Shown here: positions 7,304 to 19,300 of the stretch, piece by piece | Layout of the letters: every line of letters starts with the position of its first letter | How positions within the stretch are numbered: the stretch's first letter is position 1 | Source: Bacteroidota bacterium | Lineage (GTDB): Bacteria > Bacteroidota > Bacteroidia > Chitinophagales > Saprospiraceae | NCBI GenBank assembly: GCA_029572935.1 | Contig: JAKQHM010000038.1 | Location: forward strand, 1 to 64,000 | Length of the DNA: 64,000 nt | Direction of reading: 5' to 3' | Made by a program: the position numbers and the translations under genes | Notes under the pieces: model-generated | Databases searched by the model: none | The model's input: only the letters and a program-made list of their open reading frames with translations | What the model was told of the DNA's origin: nothing

Positions 7304-10300
7304 CAGGACATACAGGTGCTGGAAGTTCGTGAATTACTACTGTTCTGCTGACCTGTGTAGCATTATTTCCAACAGCATCGGCAACATCGTAGGTGATGAT
7401 GTAAGTACCGGGAATAGCGGTGTTGACGGGATTATCCGTGACGATCATTCCAGTCAGGTTCCCATCGCAATTGTCTTCTGCTGTGGCACCTGGATCAGTA
7501 TAACTGTTGTTCTTACAAATGTCGATGGTGGAAGCACCTACCCTGTTTATGACCGGCGCATCATCATCCGCAACCGTCACTGTCTGCGTGCACGTCTTCA
7601 CATTATTCGCTGCATCCGCAAACGTCCAGGTAATCGTCGTAGTGCCCAACGGCCACTGTGCATTCATACTCGCATTGTCACTTCTCATGCCCACTCCGCT
7701 GATGTTGCCATCGCAGTTGTCCACCGCAACCGGCACACTCACATCGGTGTCGTTGTTGCAATTGGGTGCATCCGTGTTGTAGTTGATCGTGCTCAATGTG
7801 GCGCAATCCAGTACAGGGGCATCATCATCCGCAACCGTCACAGTCTGCGTGCAGGTCTTCACATTGTTCGCTGCATCCGTAAACGTCCACGTGATCGTCG
7901 TAGTGCCCAACGGCCACGGCGCATTCAGGCTCCCATTGTCACTTCGGGTGCCGACACCGCTGATGTTGCCATCGCAGTTGTCCACCGCAACTGGCACACT
8001 CACATCGATGTCGTTGTTGCAATTGGGCGCATCCGTGTTGTAGTTGATCGTGCTCAATGTGGCGCAATCTAGTACAGGTGCATCATCATCCGCAACCGTC
8101 ACTGTCTGCATGCAGGTCTTCACATTATTCGCTGCATCCGTAAACGTCCAGGTAATCGTCGTAGTGCCCAACGGCCACTGTGCATTCATACTCGCATTGT
8201 CACTCCTTATGCCCACTCCGCTGATGTTGCCATCGCAGTTGTCCACCGCAACCGGCACACTCACATCGGTGTCGTTGTTACAATTGGGTGCATACGTGTT
8301 GTAGTTGATCGTGCTCAATGTGGCACAATGTAATACAGGTGCATCGTTGTCTGTGACGACGACATTTTGTGTACAGGTTTTTACATTATTCGCTGCATCC
8401 GTAAACGTCCAGGTGATCGTCGTAGTGCCCAACGGCCACGGCGCATTCAGGCTCGCATTGTCACTTCGGGTGCCGACACCGCTGATGTTGCCATTGCAGT
8501 TGTCCTCTGCAACCGGCACACTCACATCCGTATCATTGTTACAGTTCGGCGCCTGTGTCGTGTAATGGATCGCTGTCAATGTGGCGCAATCCAGTACAGG
8601 GGCATCATCATCCGCAACCGTCACTGTCTGCGTGCACGTCTTCACATTATTCGCTGCATCCGCAAACGTCCAGGTAATCGTCGTAGTGCCCAACGGCCAT
8701 AGTGCATTCATACTCGCATTGTCACTTCTCATGCCCACTCCGCTGAGGTTGCCATCGCAGTTGTCCACCGCAACCGGCACACTCACATCGGTGTCGTTGT
8801 TGCAATTGGGCGCATCCGTGTTGTAGTTGATCGTGCTCAATGTGGCACAATCTAATACAGGTGGATCGTTGTCTGTGACGACGACATTTTGTGTACAGGT
8901 TTTTACATTATTCGATGCATCCGTAAACGTCCACGTGATCGTCGTAGTGCCCAACGGCCACGGCGCATTCAGGCTCGCATTGTCACTTCGAGTGCCCACA
9001 CCGATGATGTTGCCATCGCAGTTGTCCACTGCAACCGGCACACTCACATCGGTGTCGTTGTTGCAATTGGGCGCATCCGTGTTGTAGTTGATCGTGCTCA
9101 ATGTGGCGCAATCCAGTACAGGTGCATCATCATCTTCCACCACTACATCAAAAACACAGGTAGCAGTTCCACAGGAATTGGTGGCCGTCACCGTGACCTT
9201 GGTGGTTCCCTTGTTAAAAGTCTCTCCTGATCCTGTTCCGGCACCTGAATCCGTAGTGGCTCCAGAGAATTCATATTCCAAAGTTGGAGCAGGTGTCCCT
9301 GTGGCCTGAACACTATAGTTTACATGGGTGGTACAAACACCTATATCTGTATCCTCCATAATCGGGGAGCCGGGACAAGTCGAAAAAGAAGGTAAAGAAC
9401 AGGTCACTTCTCCCTGTATGGCATAATCATAAAGTACGATATTGCAGTTGTCCGATGTAATTTCAACTGTCGCGGCATGCACTCCCTGGCTGCTGGGATC
9501 ATACTTCACCTCAAAACTTAGAGTACCCGAAGGACCCGATATAGTCGCAGGAAGGTTCACATTCTGCACTGTAAATTGAGAAGCATCCGGACCTTTGAGA
9601 ACGATAGCTCCAGCCTGTAATTCAAGGTCGTCCAAACCTGCATTTTGTATGGTAAAGGTTCTCGTGATGGGCATACCGGAAATCTGGCCAAAGTCAGTAT
9701 GATCTGACGTGGAAGGGGTTAGGTCGCCATCCGCAATCAGGACGTTGTTTCCCATGACCTGGATGACAGATGATTCAACCGTGATAGCCACATTGCAGGT
9801 TTGGGTATTAGGTGGAGAAGCAGCATCCGTTGCCGTATAAGACAGATTGACTACAGCACCATTCCCACTTACTCCGTAGCTACCCGCAGGAATGCTTTGA
9901 GATTCCACTATATCTCCAACCGCTGTACAGTTGTCCACTGGATTGAGCTGTGCCACATAATCCGGAATGGTGATGATGCAGGGAGAACCCGGATTGACAG
10001 AAACTGTGATATTTGACGGAGGGCAACTCAATTCAGGGGCCAAATCGTCGATGACGGTGACGGTCGATGCACAGGTAGACGTATTCCCACTGGAATCAGT
10101 AACGGTGAGTACGACCATATTAGAACCCAGATCGCTGCAATCAAAATCCGAAACATTCAGGTCCAGTAATTCAATACCGCAATCATCTGTAGAATTGTTG
10201 TTGACTTCAGACGCCATAAGGGTATAGTCGCCATTCTGGTCGAGAGCCACACTGATGTTCTTGCATTGTGCTGACGGAGGCACGAGATCCGTAATTCCTA

Positions 10301-13300
10301 CCATTGCTGTGTAACTATCGGTACAGCCATTGGCATCCAGTACAAAATAGTTGTAATCGCCTGGACACAGGTTTGTCAAAATGGGCGAGGCCGGACTGAT
10401 GACCCAATCGTCCGTGATGGCCATACCGGCATTGACGCACATTCCCAGTCTTAAGCTGGTTTCAGTGGAATAACTGCTGTTGTACAACAGCACATAATTC
10501 CCTACGTTAAGTTTACGTAAGTAATATTCCGCTCCTGAGGCCTTCAGAACAATCTTTATTTCATACCAGGTATTATTGGAATAACCTCCGGGTACCGAAG
10601 AGGTAAAATTACCCCGGCTGGTTCCGTCCTCATAAATGAACAGGCTGGTAGATTCGAATGAGAGTGCGTAAAGTAAATCTGCCTGGGTATTGGTCGTGCT
10701 TCCAGTACTGTTGCCATGCCAGCCAATTCTGGTAAGTCCACTGGCTGGATGATAAAACTTAAAGTAGAATTCCTTTCCGGCTACCCTTGCAAATGTAGAA
10801 GGAGTGTAGATCCTCTTATTCCAGGAATTATTGCCCGTTACGCTGAGTTGGTTATTCTGTACATAAGCTCCTGTATTATTGTCTTTGGTAAACAGGGTTG
10901 GAGACAGGGTAGGCCCATAAAATGCATGAGCAAACTCAGGGCCTGTGAATGTAAAAGGAGCCAGACCTCCGGAAGGATTCAGGATCACTTGTCCATTACA
11001 GGTATTGGGGGCGCAGGTACTTACATCGGTCACGTTAGCAGAAAGGTCCAACAAGGGTGCTATGTTCAGTGAGACCCCCGCACTGTCTTTGCAACCATTG
11101 GAGGCTGTGACGGTCACAAACGCGGTGTAAATGCCGCTCATGGTATAGGTGTTTGTGACCATTTGTCCGGTGGCGGTATTTCCGTCGCCAAATGTCCAAT
11201 TATAAGTCAGACCTGAACCTGTCCCTGAAGCTGTAAATCCAACGGGACTGTTGATGCATTTGGCGGTGGTGATGCTGTTGCCTGCATTGATATCTGCCTG
11301 GCTGCTGACGGTAGCAGAATTAAACGCTCTGCAATTGTCTGCATCGATGACCGTCACGGCATAGGTACCTGCAGTCAGACCACTGACTGCCTGGGTGCTG
11401 GCCCCAGTGGACCAACTGTAGTTGAGGGGAGCCAATCCGCCTGGAGCATCCACGGATACATCTCCGTTGCTGGCTCCGAAGCAAATAGTCTCTCCTTGTG
11501 TAGTCGTCCCAAAATTATAGGTTGGTGGCTGGGTAAGTGTGGCAATGGCTGTCCCGGTACAACCGGATGCATCCGTGACGGTGACACTGTAGGTACCCTG
11601 CGATAGGTTGTTCAAAGTGACCAAAGTGGACAGCGTATTCCATTTGTAGGAAAAAGGTGCCACACCGCCAGTGACCACTGCTGTCACGGATCCGTTGTTT
11701 GGCGTAGGACAGGTGGGATTGGTTTTATTAATGGTCACATCCAGCACATTGAATGGTGGAAAATTCCATCCGGTATTGCCGCCCAGATCCATGGCCTGAT
11801 TGGCATTGAATGTCGCTCCTCCGGTAGCGGTGTTGTCCTTCAGATTGACAAAATTGGAATTCACCGTACCCGAAGCATTACTGAAACCGGCAGCGGATCC
11901 GGGGGTATCCGATTGGATGGTGAGATCTTTCACACAATTGCCGGAAGCTACTATCTGCAAAGCTGTCTGTGTAGTCCCTGATTCCAGAGTCAATGTATTT
12001 CCGGGATCCACGGTCAGTTTGTTGAAACTGTTGGACCCTGTGATACTGCTGGTCATCACACTGTCCGTCTGAAAGCGAAGGTCGTAATAACCCAAACCAG
12101 CTCCTGCAAAATCTCCATTTCCGCCCTGGCTTTTCAATATGATCTCACTGGTACCTGCAGATAAAGTTAAGTTGGCGGGATCTGCCACATTCCAGGATCC
12201 ATCTGTCAGGAGGATTTCCGAACTACCCAAAGTCAGGTCCCTCTGCGCGCTTCCTGACAGAATGAATTTTTTTCCAAAAACACTTTTTCCATTGGTATGG
12301 AAGTTACCAGACTTCAGACTCAGACTGTCGGAAAAGCTCAGGTTTTCATCCAATTTGATCGTACTGGTATTTCCGGTTTCAATTTCCAGGTCTGTCAGTA
12401 CCTTTCCAAAGGTATTTACCTTATGTGTGTTGCCATCGTTTGCAAGGAATTTCCATCTGCCGGGCCAGTTCTGGTTCATGGCAGGAGACAATAAAAGATC
12501 CCCATAGATTTCAAGATTCTGCGCCGATCCCGAGAGGGTCGGATTAAAAAGAACAGAAACCCAGGTCATGTTATAACTTTTACCCACGACATCGAGTGTC
12601 ACGGTCTGACCCGTAGTGGAAAACGAATTGGCATCAAATACCACATGATCTGTGGATAATGGAGCCTGCAAATAAAAAACATTTCCGCCGGAAGTAGTGG
12701 CCCAATGGTTGGCATAATCCGACCAGTTGCCCGAATTACCAACCCAATAGTAGGCAACACAACTCTGTCCAAAAGTGATGCCGGTATTATTTGAAATATC
12801 TTGACCATTTACTCCTGAATTAAAAACAGCTCCTCCTGTCGCATTAATATCTCTGATCCAGACGTAATCAAAACACAATACTCCGCTGGATTTAAAAAGT
12901 GTGGCCTGGCTACCTTGGGTATTTGAATATACCCAGATTGGTGTGCTGCCTGTACCCAAAATTTGTACGTCGCCAGTAAAAGTTTGTGTTTTCCCGGCTC
13001 CAAAATACAATCTGGAGTTTCGTCCCACGGAAATAAAACTGGCAAAACTGTTGTTTTGGTTGAATCGAATCTCAGGCCCCTGTACGTTCTTTGAAAGGAT
13101 AAGAAAAGTGCCAAAAGCATTACTGCCATTTATCGTCACTAATGGAATGGAAGCAGTATTGACCTGATCTAAATTCAAGGTAAATCCATCAATGGTATTG
13201 TTGCCATTCAAATTAATATCCTTTCGGTTGGTGACATTAAAAAGCATCGAACCATAAGTATTATTTCCCGAAAGTGTAATGGAATAATCAGATGTATTCT

Positions 13301-16300
13301 GGTGCTGGAAGATGAGATCGTCATAGTTGAGATTTCCTCCAGTGAAAGTCTGGTTTTCAGCCTGGTTTGTTTGCATCAAAAGTATGGCATTGCCAATATT
13401 AAAGTTCAGACTACCGGCTGAGATCAACCATTGCCTCCGCACCTTTACAGTATCTGTGCCTGTGAAATCCAAAACCCTTGAATTGCTGTTATTGGAATCA
13501 AAGTCCAGACCAAAATCCACCTTATATCCATTGGAATAAAATTTTCCCTGTAGCAAGTTGGTGATTGCATTGGTGCCGCATTTATAATCACTTACAAGGT
13601 TCCAAACCGCATTGATATTTCCATTAAATGTCATAGACCCATTCAGCGTTTTGCCTGCGAAATCCAGGGTATAGTTCCCGGCAGTTGGATTCAGGGTCGT
13701 TGTGGTAGTACGGTTCCAGTTCATAGAACTTGAAAATGTGACGGAACCATTCAGATTGAGAGTGCCGGATTGATTCCAGCTCATCGCACTGTTGATAAAC
13801 AGATTGCCATTTACCGTGAGTGAAGAGCTACCGGTAAAACTGGGTGTGAAGGCCACATTGATCCAGATCATGTTGACCACAGTGGTAGTCTGGTTCAAAG
13901 TAACAGTTTGATTGATTGCTGTAAATGAGGAATTGTCAAAGACCACGTGGTCCGTACTCTTGGGAATGATACATCCGTTGCCCGGTCCTCCGCTGGTGAA
14001 GGACCATTTATTGGGATCAGACCAGCTGCCTGTGCCACCCACCCAGTACATGGTAATAGGTTGAACGGTTTGAGCGGTCCATCCGACTGCGTTACTGATG
14101 ACGGCTTCCGTGGCATTGAAACTGGCCCCACCCTGCACCCTGTGATTTTGCAGGGTGATCCATTCGGAATTCACCGTACCGGAAGCCTGTGAAATGATTG
14201 AATTTGTACTATTATTTCCTGAGATGGTTGAACGGCGCAGGCAGGAACTCCTTGGAATAAAATTGCTTGTGGTTTGAGTTCTAGATGAAGCAATTACCAT
14301 AGTAAAACCATTGGGAAGATCCAGTGTATTAAAACTATTGTTAGAGTTCATTTCCAGGTAGGCATTGCCGGTACTGAAAGTCTCCACTACATAATTGCTG
14401 AAGGTATGAGGGCCCGTCTGAAAATAATTCTGGAGCTGATTAGTCCCAAAATGATCAATGTTCACATGCCGGAAAGTGCTGGAATTGTTGTAATATAATC
14501 TTCTGACCCCACTCGCAGAAAGAGTTTGCACGAATAAATCCCGAATGGTATTATTGCCTGTAAACGTTATATCATAAGTTGATGAAGAAGCAGAACCATG
14601 TCTGATAGCTACATCGTAATAAGTTTTGTTGCCTCCTTCAAAAACAATGGATTCCAGGGAGGAAGTGTTTATCAAAATCGTGGAATTGCCGTGGATATAA
14701 CTTGTGTTTGCACTCGTGGTCATCCTAAAGGCATATCGCATCCTTAGGGTGTCCGTTCCAGTCAAATTAATGATCCTTACATCCGTACCAGTATTGGCTA
14801 AAAATTCAGCTCCCGCATTGATCTCATATCCATCCGAAACGAATTGACCTTCCAAAATATTCAAACTGTAGATGCTATTTATGTTCAGATCGGAAGCCAG
14901 TGTCCATTTGGGTCCGGATCCTGTGGTCCTAGCATCAAAAAAAATGGATTGCAGCATGGTCTTGGCTGCTGTGTTGAGGGTATTGTTAGTAGAATCTGAA
15001 TAAAATTGAATTTGAAAATTGTGGTTCCACGTGGTGCTGTTGCTCAATATAAAATCACCTCTGGCTATAAGATTTGCATTTTGAACCCAGGTCATGGTCC
15101 CATTGACTTGTAAATCCCCTTGTATTTCCATTTGAAAATTTCCCTGCAGGGTGGGATTCAATGTCACTCCATTCGTCCAGGTCATATTGCGACAAACGGC
15201 GGAGCCCACCAGATTGACCGACTGCCCAGTTGCATTAAAGGAATTGACATCAAAAATGACATTATCCAGGGTAGTTGGTAAACAACCCGCAGACGGGCCT
15301 CCACTACTCAGAGACCATTTGGCAAGATCATTCCAGTTTCCGGTACCTCCCACCCAATAATAATTTATGGGTGGTGGAGCGCCTATGGTCCATCCGGTGT
15401 TGTTGATATTGGTATTGACATTGGAGGCTTCCCACAAAGCGCCCCCCTGTGCTCTGATATCCCTGAAATTAATGAAATTAAGACTGTTGGTTCCACTCGC
15501 ATCGGTCAGGGTAGCTTGCGTTCCGGTACTGGTGGAAAATAAATCGACCAGACGTGTACACAGTCCATTTCCTGCCAATGATTTTAAGGTCTGGGTTTGA
15601 CTGGCACCAAAATAAACGTCCATGCCGTGGTGCAACTGAAGGGTATCGATGGTATTATTGTTATACAGATACAGTCTGGGTTGGACTGAAGGAGTGGTAA
15701 ACTTTAAGCTCTGCATAGTGTGGTTGCCATATACCTGAAAGTTGGGCACATAGCCGGTATTGGAATTTAAATATTGTACCGAAACGTTTCTGCTGGTGTA
15801 AGCTTCCTGCCAACTGACAATTTGCTGACCAGATATCCTGACATAGATATCGCGACAAATCGTGGAGGCATTGAATAAATATATATAATATGAACTGCTG
15901 GTGTGTTGTGCTTCAATGACTATATCTTGGTAGGTTTTGGCTCCACCATAAAGATAGATTTCGTTGCTCAGACCGGAAGGTTGTCTTAACAGCAAGACTG
16001 CCTGCCCCATGTTCAAATTGGCATTAGCTCCATTCAACATATACCAATATCGTTGAACGCGTACAGTGTCTGTACCTGTGAAATTCAATATTTTTGGTAC
16101 ATTAGAATTGGCTGAAAAATAATCGCCAAAATTTACAGCATATCCATTTGATATAAATTCTGCATCCCTGAATTCTGTATAATAAGACGTAGAAACGCTA
16201 AAGTTGGCACCAAGGGTCCAGGAACCAGAAGTAGAACTTCCAGGATTGTCAAATATCACAGCATTGGCGAATGTCTTGCCCGCCATATTGATTATATTCC

Positions 16301-19300
16301 CAGATGTGGTACCACTGAAGGTGACAATATTATTATGACTCCAATTCACTCCACTGCTGAGGACAATAGACTTGCGCAAGGTGAGTCCACTATTGAGGAT
16401 CCAGTCCATGGTGCCTGAGATGGTAAGATCGCCATTGATGATCAGGCTCTGACTACCTGAAAAATTAGGACTGGCATTCACGCCGGAAGTCCAGGTCATG
16501 TTGCTGATTTCAGCATGAATGTTTAATGTCACGGTCTGATTGCTACCCGGGAAAGAATTGTTGTCAAAGAAAACATGATCCTGGCGTGAAGGCAAACAAT
16601 TAGCCGGAGCACCTCCACTACTGAAAGACCACTTGGTAGAATCACTCCAGTTGCCTGTTCCTCCTATCCAATAATAACTTTGCACCGGTTGGGGATTCAG
16701 GGTCCAGCCCGAATTATTTCCTTCATTCACTACATCCTCCGCATTCCACACCGCGCCTCCCTGGGCTTTGATATCCCGCATATACAGCTGATCCACAGTG
16801 TTGGTACCGGTCAGATCGCTTAAGGTAGCCTGGGTACCGGAACTGGTTGAATAAAGGGAGATCCTTCTGGAGCAAATGCCATCGGCAGCAATTGATTTTA
16901 AAGTCTGTGTCTGATTGGCGCCAAAATAGATCGTCATACCATGGTGCAGCTGCAAAGTATCAATGGTGTTGCTATTGTTAAGGTATAGCGTGGGTTGAAC
17001 AAAGTTAGCACTGAACTTAAGGCTGGACATCGTATGGTTTCCGTAAACCTGGAAAGTGGGGAAATAGAAAGAATTGGTACTCAAATACTGAACCGAGACG
17101 TTCCTGCTGGTAAATGCCTGCTCCCAGCTCATAATTTGGGGACCAGAAAATCGAATGTACAAATCACGTAAGACTGTGCCTGCGTTACTAAGGTAAATGG
17201 TATATGCTGTGGTGGCATTCAAGGCATCTATGACCACATCGTGATAGGTTTTGGCTCCTCCATAGAATCCCATGCTATTGCCAAGACCGGAAGGTTGTCT
17301 GATTAACAAGACTGCCTGAGCCATAGTCAAACTCGCATTAACCCCTGTCAAAAATTGCCAAAGCCGCTGAACGCGAACGGTGTCAGTGCCTGTAAAATCG
17401 AGTACTTTGGGGACATCAAAAGATGCATTAAAGGAATCACCAAAATTTACTGAAAACCCATTGGAAACAAATCCCGCATCCCTGAATTCAGTAGAAAATG
17501 AAGTTGAAACGGAAAAGTTGGATGCGAGGGTCCAGGAACCGGAAGATGAATTACCAGGATTATCAAAGTACACGATGCTGGAAAAGGTCTTTCCCGCCAT
17601 GTCAATGGTATGTCCGGAAGTGGTACCGCTGAATGTGACCGAATTATTATGATTCCAATTGACGCCGGAGTTGAGAATGATGGACTCGCGCAGGGTTAGT
17701 CCTCCAGTCAGGACCCAATCCATGGCACCGGACACATTCAAGTCACCATTGATGATCAGAGATGCACTGCCTGAAAAATTGGGGCTGGCATTTACTCCTG
17801 AAGTCCAGCTCATGTTGATGATTTCCGCAGCCACATTCAGGGTGACGGTTTGATTGCTGCCGGGGAAAGAATTGCTGTCAAACACTACGTGATCCACTCT
17901 GGTTGGAAGACATCCGGCAGCAGACCCACCGCTACTCAGAGACCATTTGGTAGGATCATTCCAGTTGCCCGTACCTCCTATCCAGTAATAAGTTTGGGTG
18001 GCCGGTGGATTGACCGTGATCCCCGTAGTGTTTATGGATTCCAGGGTATTGTTTGCTGTCCAGCCGGCACCGGAAAAATTGATCCGGTTGAAACGCATAT
18101 AGCTCAGCGTATTGCTTCCGCTATCCGCATCCAACACATTGGCAGAAACACCCGAATTGGAACTATAGATATAGATCAATTTTTGACAATCTCCCACGGC
18201 ACTTATACCCTTGACCGATTGGGTGGTGGATTGCTGGATCCGCCAATTGGTGCCTGGAGACAAACTAACCTGTCCAAAGCTATTGTTGCTGCCACAGTAC
18301 AATTGGGGCAAGAGTCCACTGGTAGTTATGCTGAAATCGCCAAAATTGTGCGAATTATAAATCTGAGATTCACTTACTGTCGCAACAGTTGATTGGTGAT
18401 AATGCATAGAAAAATTTCCAAAAGTATTGTTGCTGCCATCTATGTATAAAAAAGAGCGATTATGAATGGCTATGGATACACTTCCAAAAGTATTGTTGTT
18501 ATCTCTGATAAAGATATAATATTGGTTTGTCGAGGTATTTAGACTTCTTATGACAACAGGACCAAAAGTCTTACCTCCTCCTTCCAAATAGATGTCTATT
18601 AATTGATTGGTCTGCATCAGCAAAACCGAAGAACCGGCTGTGAGAACTGTTGAGCCACTGGTACTGAGTCTGAAGTTGTACCCAACCCTTACCGTATCCG
18701 TGCCTGTATAATCCAAAATCCTCACTATCCCATTATCCTCCCCATTAAATGTCAGACCATAATCCACGGACTTGCCATTGGACCGGAAAATGCCGGTGAA
18801 GTGTTCTGTAGTATTGGTCACTTTCAAAGCATCCTGCAGAATCCATTCTCCGCCGGATCCATTGAACCGCACATTGGTAAATTGTTTTCCGGCACTGGTG
18901 ATGGTCTTTCCCAGACTATTTGCCGTAAAGATCACGTAGTTTGACTGACTGAACGTGCAGCTGCTGTTCAGGGTAAAATTACCTTTTACAGACAAGTTAC
19001 CTGAATGTGAGAAATTGGTAGCAGCATTTAATATAGAAAAATCGCCGTTGGAAGTAAACGAGTAACTGCTGAGAAAATTGATGACGACCGGACTTTGATC
19101 CACGAGAAAATTCCCGACAGTACAGCTGTTGTTGAAGCTTAAGGTCCAGCCAGAACTGTTCTTTAACTCAAATGATCCATTGGTGAGGTTTAAAGCAAAA
19201 TTTGAATTACCTGAGGTTTTATTGTCAATAGTAAAATTTCCGTTGGTACTGCTTATATACCCACAACTCAAGGTCCCTGATGTCCAGTTCGCAATACTCA

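Noticed and set aside
7164-9309. Long plus-strand open frames of 70-300 codons across the HYR repeats
   Set aside because: They repeat every 261 bases in step with the minus-strand repeats and are antisense shadows of them.
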